Assembly: GCA_900551515.1 (NCBI GenBank)
Contig: URWH01000006.1
Location: 1-21,842 of the forward strand
DNA length: 21,842 nucleotides
Reading direction: 5' to 3'
Source of the DNA: an uncultured Porphyromonadaceae bacterium
Lineage (GTDB): Bacteria; Bacteroidota; Bacteroidia; Bacteroidales; Muribaculaceae
Below the pieces are notes generated by a model. The model was not told the DNA's origin and searched no databases. It worked only from the letters and a program-made list of their open reading frames with translations. This document shows positions 6,944-15,038 of this stretch, piece after piece. A program made the translations under genes and the position numbers. Position 1 is the stretch's first letter, and every line of letters starts with the position of its first letter.

Positions 6944-9900
6944 TTCTTTTTTCGGTTGCGTGATGAAATATAAGCGTAGAGGATAGGTACGATATAGAGG
7001 TTAAGTAATGTAGAAGAGAACAGACCGCCGAGGATTACCACCGCCATCGGCGATTGTATTTCATTGCCGGGCTGGCCGCCGCGCAAGGCAAGCGGGATGA
7101 GAGCGAGCGCCGAAGTCAGAGCCGTCATAACGATGGGGTTAAGACGGTCGGACGAGCCCTTGACGATGCGGTCGTAGAGCGGGACACCGTTCTTTTCAAG
7201 CGCATTGTAGTGCGACATCAGCAGCATGCCGCCGCGCGTGGCGATGCCCATCAGCGATATGAAACCGATGGTGGCCGGAATGTTGATTTCCGATCCGGTG
7301 AGTTCGAGGGCAAAGATGCCGCCTATCAATGCGAGAGGCATATTGACAAGGATGACAGCCGACTGAGCAATGTTGTGGTATTCCTGCAGGAGGAGAATGA
7401 AAATGACGATGAGCGCAGCCAGTGAAGCAATGGCAAGAGTGCGCGATGCGGCCTCTTCGCTTTCAAACTGTCCGCCGTATTTGATGAAATATCCTTCCGG
7501 CAGTTTCACGGATGATCCGATGGATTTCTGAATATCGCTGACGGCTCCTTTCAGATCACGTCCGTCGACGTTGGCCGAAACAATGATACGGCGGTTGGCA
7601 TTCTCGCGGTTGATGGTGTTCGGCCCGGAGGTCGAAACGACATCAGCCACATAGCTCAGCGGGATCTTGCCTTCACGGGAATCAATCATGATCTGTGAGA
7701 TGTCGTCAAGACGGCCGGTCACGCCGTGGTCGGCCTTCAGAGTGATGTTGTAGGGGATGCCGTCGGTGTAGACCTGCGCCACCTGTTCGCCGCCGAGCAG
7801 CGTGGCCACAGCGGAGGCAAACTGCCCGTTGGTGATGCCATAGCGGGCGAGCATGTCGCGTCGCGGACGTATGTCGATCTGCGGTCGCGCCGTCTGCTGT
7901 TCTACGGCCACATCCACAATACCGTCGATCTCCGATATGGAATGCCGGATTCCTGTGGCGAGATTGTGAAGCGTCTCAAGATCACTGCCGAAAATCTTAA
8001 TGGCTATCTGGGCTTCCGTGCCTGAGAGCATCGCGTCGATGCGGTGGGATATGGGCTGACCGATTTCGATGTTGGTGCCGGGGAGATGCGACAGCTTATG
8101 CCGCAGATCGCGAACCATCTCTTCGCGCGAACGGCCGGAGAGAGTGTAGGGGGCCTCGATTTCCGACACATTGATGCCGAGCGAGTGCTCGTCAAGTTCG
8201 GCGCGGCCGGTCTTTCGCGCTGTGGTCTTGATCTCCGGCATGGAAAGGATGATACGTTCGGCTTCGCGGCCGATACGGTCGCTCTCTTCGAGCGATATGC
8301 CCGGCAGCGTGCTCACGTTGATGGTGAGAGATCCTTCGTTGAACGACGGGAGGAAGCTACGGCCCGCCATGAAGAAACATACCAAAGCACCTGCCAGAAG
8401 CACCCCGGTGACGGCAAGCGCCATGATGCGGTGGCGCATCACGGCGCTCAGCGACCTGCGGTAGGCCTTGACGAGGACGCGGGTTATGCCCGGATCGCGC
8501 TGCAATTTACGGTTATAGCCTTTATTTCCCAAAAGGAAGCTGCACAGCGCCGGAGTGACGGTCAGAGCTACGACTGTCGAAGCGGCAAGTGCCGTTATGA
8601 ACGATATGCCGAGCGGGATTAGCATGCGTCCGCCGATGCCGTCGAGGAAGAAAAGCGGCATGAAGCTGGCAGCAATAATGAGCGTGGAATTAATGATGGG
8701 CAAACGCACTTCACGCGATGCCTCAAAGACTACTTCACGTGTGGTCAGCCGGTCATCCTCAGGCAGTTGGGCGTTAATACGCAAACGGCGGTAGACATTC
8801 TCCACATCCACGATGGCATCGTCGACAAGCGAACCGATGGCTATGGCTATGCCGCCGAGGCTCATGGTGTTGATAGTCAACCCGAAGGCGTTTAGAAGCA
8901 GTATGGTGACAATGATGGATATCGGGAGTGCGACCACGGAGATGAGCGTAGTGCGGAAATTCATCAGGAAAACGAACAGCACTATGATGACGAACAGCGC
9001 GCCCTCCAGCAGCGACGTCTGGAGATTGGAAATTGAATTGTCGATGAAATCGCTCTGCCGGAATATGTCGGTGGATATATTTATTCCGGCGGGGAGCGAC
9101 TGCTTCAGTTCATTTAGCGTAGTCTCGATGCCGTCCGTGAGATCGATGGTGCTTGTCGACGGCTGCTTTGCCACCGTCAGAAGCACTGCCGGTTTTGTGC
9201 GCTCGGATGCAGTGCCGAGCTTCGGCGATTCGGTGCCCATGGTGACGTCGGCAACATCGGCAATCGTTACGACGCCCCGCTCGTCGGAGCGGATAACGCT
9301 TTTGGCCAGTTGCTCAGTGGCGGCGGTGTGCATATCCACCGTTATGAGATATTCGTTGCCATAGTCGTAGAGCACACCGCCGGAGCGGTTGCTGTTGATG
9401 CCTTCAACCGCCTGGCGCACTTCGTCGAGCGATACACCGAGATGCTTCATGCGGTCCTGCGACAGCCGGATCTGGTATTCGGCCACATCACCGCCGATCA
9501 CTGACACCTGCGCCACGCCGCCGAGGGCAAGCAGGCGCGGAGTTATGATACGGTCGGCCACAGAGCGTAGCTGCGTCATCGAAACACTGTCGGATGTCGA
9601 GGTGAGACCGATGATCATTATCTCTCCGAGAATCGACGACTGCGGTCCGAGAATGGGAGTGCCGGTTCCCGGCGGCAGCTGACCCTCGACGGATGCCAGC
9701 TTTTCTGAAACGATCTGGCGCGCTACATAGGGGTCGGCGTCCCAGTTGAATTCGACCCACACGATGGAGAAGCCGGTAGCGGATGACGACCGTACCCGTC
9801 TGACGTCTGTGGCCCCGTTAAGGGCTGTTTCGATTGGATAGGTCACCATCTTTTCGACCTCTTCCGGTGTCATGCCGGGAGCTTCGGTCATGACGGCGAC

Positions 9901-10038
9901 AGTGGGTGCGTTCAGATCGGGGAAGATATCGATGTCGGAGCGCATCATCGTGATGCAACCCCAGAGCATCAGGATGCCGGTTATGACCAGCACCACGACC
10001 CGGTTTTGCAGCGAGAATCTTATGATTTTGTTAAGCAT
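6940..10038 (-). CDS. CusA/CzcA-family heavy-metal efflux RND transporter
   Basis: This is the inner-membrane, proton-driven pump of the tripartite complex. The 1032-residue length and 12-helix RND layout fit the HME-RND family. The first helix begins at MLNKIIRFSLQNRVVVLVI. The helix-IV proton-relay signature reads GGIAIAIGSLVDDAIVDVEN, with paired Asp and a Glu. Two large periplasmic loops follow helices I and VII, and the stretch QPISHRIDAMLSG is a typical HME sequence. Aligned by eye to E. coli CusA, the three copper-binding Met positions appear as non-Met residues (INVSTLPG, GINVSEI and IGQPI contexts), so a Cu(I)/Ag(I) substrate is doubtful; Zn, Co, Ni or Cd are alternatives. It lies between the adaptor gene (8-base gap) and the channel gene (4-base overlap). 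Confidence 0.95.
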   Translation of the reverse strand: MLNKIIRFSLQNRVVVLVITGILMLWGCITMMRSDIDIFPDLNAPTVAVMTEAPGMTPEEVEKMVTYPIETALNGATDVRRVRSSSATGFSIVWVEFNWDADPYVARQIVSEKLASVEGQLPPGTGTPILGPQSSILGEIMIIGLTSTSDSVSMTQLRSVADRIITPRLLALGGVAQVSVIGGDVAEYQIRLSQDRMKHLGVSLDEVRQAVEGINSNRSGGVLYDYGNEYLITVDMHTAATEQLAKSVIRSDERGVVTIADVADVTMGTESPKLGTASERTKPAVLLTVAKQPSTSTIDLTDGIETTLNELKQSLPAGINISTDIFRQSDFIDNSISNLQTSLLEGALFVIIVLFVFLMNFRTTLISVVALPISIIVTILLLNAFGLTINTMSLGGIAIAIGSLVDDAIVDVENVYRRLRINAQLPEDDRLTTREVVFEASREVRLPIINSTLIIAASFMPLFFLDGIGGRMLIPLGISFITALAASTVVALTVTPALCSFLLGNKGYNRKLQRDPGITRVLVKAYRRSLSAVMRHRIMALAVTGVLLAGALVCFFMAGRSFLPSFNEGSLTINVSTLPGISLEESDRIGREAERIILSMPEIKTTARKTGRAELDEHSLGINVSEIEAPYTLSGRSREEMVRDLRHKLSHLPGTNIEIGQPISHRIDAMLSGTEAQIAIKIFGSDLETLHNLATGIRHSISEIDGIVDVAVEQQTARPQIDIRPRRDMLARYGITNGQFASAVATLLGGEQVAQVYTDGIPYNITLKADHGVTGRLDDISQIMIDSREGKIPLSYVADVVSTSGPNTINRENANRRIIVSANVDGRDLKGAVSDIQKSIGSSVKLPEGYFIKYGGQFESEEAASRTLAIASLAALIVIFILLLQEYHNIAQSAVILVNMPLALIGGIFALELTGSEINIPATIGFISLMGIATRGGMLLMSHYNALEKNGVPLYDRIVKGSSDRLNPIVMTALTSALALIPLALRGGQPGNEIQSPMAVVILGGLFSSTLLNLYIVPILYAYISSRNRKKK

Positions 10039-10046
10039 GGCCGTGA

Positions 10047-11171
10047 TCAGTGATTGTGTGAATGACCTTCAGGGATGGCATTGGCCGTTTCGGCCAGCCG
10101 AACCATTGTTGCTCCCTTTGTGACTACAATATCACCGTCAGCGAGTCCGCTTGTGACCTGCGTCAGGGTGCCGTTGCTCTCTCCTTTTTCTATCCGGCGT
10201 TTCTCATAGGAGTGATCGCCCGATTTGACATACACGAAATAGTTGCCAATCTGCTCGACGATAGCCTCGTCGGGGACGGCAATGGTCTTCTTCTCAGAAG
10301 ATAATAACAGGCAGACATCCGCGAAATCACCGGCGGCCATCCTTCCGTCGCTTACAAATGAGAAATACACCGGGATGTATCCGGCCTCAGCGGCAATCGC
10401 GTCCGCGGCATTGGCTGCGGCCTTTTTGCCGCCGAGAGAGTCGAGGCTGATCCAGCGGTCGGAATAAGATGGGCGGATGTTGGCGTTTTCGATGTCGGCG
10501 ATGCGGCTGCGGTATTTTTCGGGCAGATCCACACGCAGCAAAAGGGTGGAGCTGCGGCTGATTGTAGCGATCGGGGTGCCTGCTTCGACATAGTCTCCGG
10601 TTTTGACCGCAAGCGATGTGATGATGCCGCTGATCGGGGAAACGGCCAAGTTTGACGATGCCGCAGGGGAGTAAGAAGCTAAGGCTGACTGATAAGCTGC
10701 CACGGCAGCATCATATTCTCGGCGGGTTACGATCTTCTCGTCGAGCAATGGCTTCAGTCTGTCCACCTCACTTTTGGCCGCATTGACAGCTGCTCGCGCC
10801 GCGGCGTTGGGGTTGCCGCCCGAAACGGATTCGGGCGACAGTGTGGCGATACGGGTGCCCCGGCTCACCTCTGAGCCGACATTTATATTACCGGCAATTC
10901 TGATGATGCCGGGACCGGGGGCCACTACGGTGGCCTCACCGGCCGACGAATTCATGATGCGTCCCGAAACCTTGATCACATCATTGAAATCCTGCTGGCC
11001 GACTGTCTCTGTCATCAGGCCGAATTTTTGAGCATCGTCGGGTTCGATGACAATTTCACCTTCATGTTTTGCCGACCCGTTTTTGGATTCTTGGTTATGA
11101 CTGTCAGAGCACGAAAAGATTATTGTCGCTGCAAGCAACATTGTTCCGACATGATATATTATTGGATACAT
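10047..11171 (-). CDS. CusB/CzcB-family periplasmic adaptor lipoprotein
   Basis: This membrane-fusion subunit links the RND pump to the outer-membrane channel. The N-terminus is a signal sequence with a lipobox-like IFSC, Cys 21, so it is probably anchored to the inner membrane. The barrel-sandwich halves are recognisable: VAPGPGIIRIAGNINVGSEV in the first and VSPISGIITSLAVKTGDYV in the second, with a helical hairpin between them (AARAAVNAAKSEVDRLKP and the following residues). Beta-barrel and membrane-proximal segments come next, ending around VTKGATMVRLAETANAIP. The last residues are EGHSHNH, a small His cluster that fits metal handling. 374 residues is the usual size. The pump gene starts eight bases after its stop. 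Confidence 0.94.
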   Translation of the reverse strand: MYPIIYHVGTMLLAATIIFSCSDSHNQESKNGSAKHEGEIVIEPDDAQKFGLMTETVGQQDFNDVIKVSGRIMNSSAGEATVVAPGPGIIRIAGNINVGSEVSRGTRIATLSPESVSGGNPNAAARAAVNAAKSEVDRLKPLLDEKIVTRREYDAAVAAYQSALASYSPAASSNLAVSPISGIITSLAVKTGDYVEAGTPIATISRSSTLLLRVDLPEKYRSRIADIENANIRPSYSDRWISLDSLGGKKAAANAADAIAAEAGYIPVYFSFVSDGRMAAGDFADVCLLLSSEKKTIAVPDEAIVEQIGNYFVYVKSGDHSYEKRRIEKGESNGTLTQVTSGLADGDIVVTKGATMVRLAETANAIPEGHSHNH

Positions 11172-11243
11172 TTTTTCTTGACAATTTAGGGGATTATTAT
11201 TACAACCAAACTAAAGGCGGATTTTATCGACTGCCGCGCTATT

Positions 11244-11699
11244 TCAGAATGGCGAACCCCTGTTGTCAATTGTAGGAAAAATGATTTTACGCGGCAACGC
11301 TACGCCGCTGCCATTCGCCTGCGCTACGCATCCGATTGCCGAAGAATGGCGGTCATTGGCCAAAATATCAGCGCAGAATGAATGATGGAGATGCTGAATG
11401 AATGTTGAAATTAATTGCGTTGCGGCCGAGACTTTAGCACAGACAGAACCTGATATATGCAATCCGCAGTCGTCATTGCAGGAATGGCTGTGATTATCGC
11501 GTTGGGAGCTATGGTGCCGATGAGCGGAATGGCAGCCCTCGATGCTTCTCCATCCCGATAAATCTATATCGTTTACCGACAGCGCAATGCACGCATCACC
11601 GTTGCAGTCATGATGATGAAATTGCAGAACCCCGGCCACGCACATAACGGTTATGAGCGCGCAGCCAATCCAACGGAATATGAGGCGGGTGCGAATCAT
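11244..11699 (-). CDS. His/Cys-rich small exported protein heading the efflux operon
   Basis: The 151-residue product starts with a basic segment and one hydrophobic helix (about 7-26), so it is exported or membrane-tethered. The remainder is strikingly rich in metal ligands: I count 14 His and 10 Cys, with clusters FHHHDC (27-32), CHSAHRHH (56-63) and NHSHSCNDDC (69-78). It resembles the unnamed His-rich proteins often found at the head of Bacteroidales CusBAC operons (DUF6769-like; recalled, not checked). A periplasmic metal buffer or chaperone passing ions to the adaptor is a reasonable inference. It is the first gene of the operon, with a 72-base gap before the adaptor. A -7 box only about eight bases upstream of this ATG would make the mRNA almost leaderless, so the start or the promoter call may be wrong. 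Confidence 0.8.
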   Translation of the reverse strand: MIRTRLIFRWIGCALITVMCVAGVLQFHHHDCNGDACIALSVNDIDLSGWRSIEGCHSAHRHHSSQRDNHSHSCNDDCGLHISGSVCAKVSAATQLISTFIQHLHHSFCADILANDRHSSAIGCVAQANGSGVALPRKIIFPTIDNRGSPF

Positions 11700-11706
11700 T
11701 TCACTG

Positions 11707-11737
11707 CAAAGTTACACAAATTTTGCTGCAACACGAA
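11707..11737 (-). promoter_or_regulatory. Candidate promoter of the metal-efflux operon
   Basis: On the minus strand, TAACTTTG (11714-11707) matches the TAnnTTTG -7 box, and TTCG (11737-11734), one mismatch from TTTG, lies 19 bases upstream. The predicted start near 11701 is almost at the ATG (11699). No operator-like palindrome is apparent. Confidence 0.5.
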
Positions 11738-11757
11738 TGCGATTTTGGCTCGGAGGC

Positions 11758-13542
11758 CTATTTTTGGTTTTTTGAGGACTGCGGACCGAAAAGCAGATCG
11801 CGGTCTATAGCAATGGCTTCAGCGGCTTTGTCTGGGGGAATGAATAGCCAGTTAAGCTCGACTGTCGGCTGCAAAAGCCCTTGGTGCTCAATGGTTTTCA
11901 TGAGATAAAAGCGGAGATCCTTGTCGGTGGAAGAGACGACGCGCGCTTTTAAGTCAGCAGGCGATATACCGGCGCCGAGAGTGAGATGATCACCACCGCC
12001 GCCGGCACGGTAAGAGTTGACGGCTACGGTGTAGGTGGAGTCGGGATTGAACGGTTTGCCTGACGATAACGATATAATATTGATTTTCCCGCCTTTAGGC
12101 TTGGTGATGTCGACGGTGTAAATGATACCGCTGGCCGAATCGAAATTGTAGGAGGGATTTTTCAGACGGTTTTCATTCGGCGTCGGGCGGTCAGAGGCAA
12201 ACCGTATAAGATGCGGATTGGTATCGCTGATGCAGTCGGTCCAGAGAGAATAAGAAAACTCGAGGTAGTCCTTAATCTCCCGGCCTGTCATGCGGAGCGT
12301 GCACAGGAAGTTTTCGTATTTATAAAGCGTGAACATATCGGCCACACGCATCTCTCCGGCCGCTATCACACCGTCGTTGGTTAGCGGTGCCGCCATTGAA
12401 ATGTCGGCGCCGGAGATGTCGAGCTGCAGGTTGTGCAGAAGTGTCATGAAAGCCGATGGACCGAAAAAGGCATCGCGGGTGGTGATCGAGTCCGTGATGT
12501 CGGCAATCTTCCGGCTCACGAATCGGGTCACATCTTTCTGACGGGCGGCAAAATGATCCATAAATGCTTGCGACGGTTCAATGTCGGTAATGTCATCAAT
12601 GCGCCCGCTGACTCGGAATTGTCCGGGCGCGGTCTCCGTTATATTGAGCACGCCAACGTTCATCGCGTTATTGGCCGGATTGAGCACGCTGACTTTATGA
12701 CCGGCGGGGTTGACGACGGTGTCGCAAAACAACTGATGGTCGTGACCCATCAGCACGGCGTCAAAGCCTTCGGTTTCGCGTGCCACCACAAGCGATTCAT
12801 TCTCGCGATAGCCGGAGGTGGATTTCGATGCATCGTGCCCGGAATGAAACAGACCGATGATGATGTCGGGATTCTCAGCTTCACGGACTATTTTCACCCA
12901 TTTGCGGGCGGTTTCCTGCATTGGCAGAAATTCCAGGCCGCTCCATAGGTTTTCGGGCAGCCAAGCCGGAATGGCAGGAGTTAACAACCCTATCACTGCA
13001 ATCTTCATCCCGCCACGGTTTATGACGGTGTATGGAGTGAAATAGGGCAGCCCGGTCTTCTTGTCAATGACATTTGCTCCGAGGATAGGGGTCGACGTCT
13101 GCCGTTTCCATTTATCATACACGGCATGACCGGTTTCAATGTCGTGATTGCCTACGGTGGCGGCATCGTAACGCATGAAATCATATATGGCTGAAGCGAT
13201 ATTGACCGCGGCGGTGTCGATGTAATTATAGTAATAGGCCGTCGGCTGTCCTTGCAGTATGTCACCGTTGTCGAGCAAGAGCAGATTTTCGGCGCCGAGA
13301 GAATCACGCAGCGATTCAACATAAGAGGCTACACGCGCCATGCTTCCTTTGGCAGGCTGCAGCCGTATGAAATCATACGGGAAGAAATTGCCGTGGACAT
13401 CGGTTGTGTAGACAACCGTGAGATGCCGCAGCGAATCGCGGTCAGTCGGTTTGTGTGCCGAAAGCGTGCATAGTGAAGTCATGAGCAAGAATAGTGAAAG
13501 CAATCGTTTTGCTGTCATAATCGCAGGTGGTTTCAACATCAT
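11758..13542 (-). CDS. 5'-nucleotidase / 2',3'-cyclic phosphodiesterase-type metallophosphatase
   Basis: This exported UshA-like enzyme dephosphorylates extracellular or periplasmic nucleotides. A signal peptide is visible (a basic start, then a Leu-rich stretch ending LSA). The N-terminal calcineurin-like domain has the full metal-site set: TTDVHGNF (D-x-H), NGDILQGQ (GD), VGNHDIE (GNHD), LFHSGHD and MGHDHQ. The C-terminal 5'-nucleotidase domain has LRMTGREIKDYLEFS, NPSYNFDSASG and VNSYRAGGGGDH. The chosen ATG at 13542 overlaps the TGA of the upstream DUF3108 gene (TGATG), a coupling arrangement; an ATG at 13518 directly before the signal peptide is the alternative, and one at 13563 also exists. 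About 594 residues is normal. The two neighbours upstream include thymidine kinase, so a nucleoside-salvage link is plausible. Confidence 0.92.
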   Translation of the reverse strand: MMLKPPAIMTAKRLLSLFLLMTSLCTLSAHKPTDRDSLRHLTVVYTTDVHGNFFPYDFIRLQPAKGSMARVASYVESLRDSLGAENLLLLDNGDILQGQPTAYYYNYIDTAAVNIASAIYDFMRYDAATVGNHDIETGHAVYDKWKRQTSTPILGANVIDKKTGLPYFTPYTVINRGGMKIAVIGLLTPAIPAWLPENLWSGLEFLPMQETARKWVKIVREAENPDIIIGLFHSGHDASKSTSGYRENESLVVARETEGFDAVLMGHDHQLFCDTVVNPAGHKVSVLNPANNAMNVGVLNITETAPGQFRVSGRIDDITDIEPSQAFMDHFAARQKDVTRFVSRKIADITDSITTRDAFFGPSAFMTLLHNLQLDISGADISMAAPLTNDGVIAAGEMRVADMFTLYKYENFLCTLRMTGREIKDYLEFSYSLWTDCISDTNPHLIRFASDRPTPNENRLKNPSYNFDSASGIIYTVDITKPKGGKINIISLSSGKPFNPDSTYTVAVNSYRAGGGGDHLTLGAGISPADLKARVVSSTDKDLRFYLMKTIEHQGLLQPTVELNWLFIPPDKAAEAIAIDRDLLFGPQSSKNQK

Positions 13543-14309
13543 CAGTGGCCGGTGAAGATACATTGGATTTTGCCGATTTTCAACTGACCTTCGAGTTTCA
13601 GCGGTATCTTATCCCTGTCGGTCGAAAGCCATGCCTTGATGGGATCGGAAGTGTTCTTTTCGGCGCCGGATGTAAAAGTGAATGTAACTTTATAGGTGCT
13701 TTGCTTTTTGCCGTTGATCTTGATGGTTTCGAGACCGTTGTAGGTGATGCGCAATGTCTCTTTCCGCTTGCCGGAGAATATGCTGACAGTAGTCACTTTC
13801 CCGGGCTTCATGTTGCTGAGGTCAAGATCGCGAAGATAGTAAAACGATGAAAGAAGATCGACGGCATCACCTTCCGTTTTGAGCGAGTGTTCCGACTTCG
13901 AGACCGTCTTGTCTTTCTTGCCTCGCCGCAGATTAGTGCACCGGGCTGAAGTGACGCGGCCGCTGATGGAGAATCTTACAATATCAGAAGCGTATCGACC
14001 GCCCTCATGGGCTATGCGGTTGTATAATGTCGGCAGGTGGGTGGTAGCGGAGAACGTAGAGATCAGAGTGTCGCGGACCGAGAAAAAATGATCGGCCCAA
14101 GGCTCAGTGCGGGCGCACATTATCGCCTGGTACTGTCCATGACCATGATCATAGAGCTTGAAACTGGCACGGCCGGCCTGTTTGTTCACCAGTCCCCAAC
14201 GATAAATCACCTTATAATTAAGGGTTTCGAGCGGAGTGGCGGCAAGAAGAGGGATGCTGCAAAACAGCGTGAGAAAGAGTAGGGCGGAGAGAAGAGTCTT
14301 TCTGATCAT
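13542..14309 (-). CDS. DUF3108 domain protein, exported
   Basis: A 255-residue protein with an N-terminal signal peptide (hydrophobic 7-20, cleavage near LLAA). The body fits the DUF3108 family of periplasmic beta-rich proteins: a start like LETLNYKVIYRWGLVNKQAG, a middle with FFSVRDTLISTF, a DLLSSFYYLRDLDL segment, and a C-terminal KAWLSTDRDKIPLKLEG motif that is typical of this family. Its biochemical role is unknown; related proteins have been discussed in connection with the cell envelope. The ATG overlaps the end of tdk by four bases and its TGA overlaps the nucleotidase start, so the three genes form one transcription and translation unit. Confidence 0.85.
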   Translation of the reverse strand: MIRKTLLSALLFLTLFCSIPLLAATPLETLNYKVIYRWGLVNKQAGRASFKLYDHGHGQYQAIMCARTEPWADHFFSVRDTLISTFSATTHLPTLYNRIAHEGGRYASDIVRFSISGRVTSARCTNLRRGKKDKTVSKSEHSLKTEGDAVDLLSSFYYLRDLDLSNMKPGKVTTVSIFSGKRKETLRITYNGLETIKINGKKQSTYKVTFTFTSGAEKNTSDPIKAWLSTDRDKIPLKLEGQLKIGKIQCIFTGH

Positions 14310-14947
14310 TTTCGAATGTTTAGTTCAAGGAAAGGCAGGGCGTCGCGTGTTGACTGCTCGATGCGTTTGTTGCGCCAGCATTTACGGCACACTGCGATGT
14401 AGCGATCGTCGCCGCCGATCTCCACCTGGGCGCCTTCTTCAACGAAATCGCCTTTGGTGTCGATGCGGGCATTAATGATTGTCTTCCGGCCGCAGTTGCA
14501 TGTCGATTTAATCTCATCGATAGTGTCGGCGATCTCAAAAAGACGGCGGGAGCCTTCGAAGAGATGACTCTGGAAATCGGTGCGGAGGCCGTAGCACACG
14601 ACATTGCAGCCGAAATCGTCGACAATACGCGCAAGCTGATCGACCTGTTCGGCCGTCAGGAACTGAGCTTCATCAACGAGAATCCAGTCAATGATCACCA
14701 TGTTTTCTTCGAAAAGTTCCTGTGCCAGCTCATAGATGTTTGTGTCGTGATAGATCCAGCGGCATTCACGTTCAATGCCTATCCGCGACCGTATGACATT
14801 CTTGCCATCGCGGTTGTCTATGATGGGTTTGAGGCACACATAACGCATTCCGCGCTCTTCGAAGTTGTAGGCCTGAGTGAGCAGGAGCGCTGTTTTCGCC
14901 GAGCCCATAGTGCCATAACGGAAATATAGTTTTCCCTTTCGGTTCAT
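14306..14947 (-). CDS. tdk: Thymidine kinase (class II, zinc-containing)
   Basis: It phosphorylates thymidine to dTMP in the pyrimidine salvage pathway (cytosol). The 213-residue product shows the type-II thymidine kinase features: a P-loop GTMGSAKT (12-19), the Walker-B-like VDEAQF (91-96) with catalytic Glu 93, the substrate lasso region around CYGLRTDFQSHLFEGS (118-133), and four Cys for structural zinc (C150, C152, C187, C190). The P-loop Met-Gly-Ser-Ala form is common in Bacteroidota. It is the first gene of a three-gene unit with DUF3108 and the 5'-nucleotidase; the nucleotidase would release nucleosides that the kinase could re-phosphorylate, which is inference from order alone. A -7 box lies upstream. 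Confidence 0.95.
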   Translation of the reverse strand: MNRKGKLYFRYGTMGSAKTALLLTQAYNFEERGMRYVCLKPIIDNRDGKNVIRSRIGIERECRWIYHDTNIYELAQELFEENMVIIDWILVDEAQFLTAEQVDQLARIVDDFGCNVVCYGLRTDFQSHLFEGSRRLFEIADTIDEIKSTCNCGRKTIINARIDTKGDFVEEGAQVEIGGDDRYIAVCRKCWRNKRIEQSTRDALPFLELNIRK

Positions 14948-14976
14948 TTTGTTTCTGGGTGATGGTTTGACTTATA

Positions 14977-14984
14977 CAAAGATA
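14977..14984 (-). promoter_or_regulatory. -7 box of a candidate tdk promoter
   Basis: TATCTTTG on the minus strand matches TAnnTTTG and predicts a leader of about 23 bases before tdk. I found no TTTG at the -33 distance, so this is only a partial promoter. Confidence 0.4.
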
Positions 14985-15038
14985 GGAAAAAACGTTGAGA
15001 TAATCGCATTATGCCGCATGCAATTTATAAAAATTATG

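Noticed and set aside
8044..8622. Plus-strand open frame of 192 codons inside the RND pump region
   Set aside because: This is the reverse reading of a clear RND transporter; it has no coding signature of its own.
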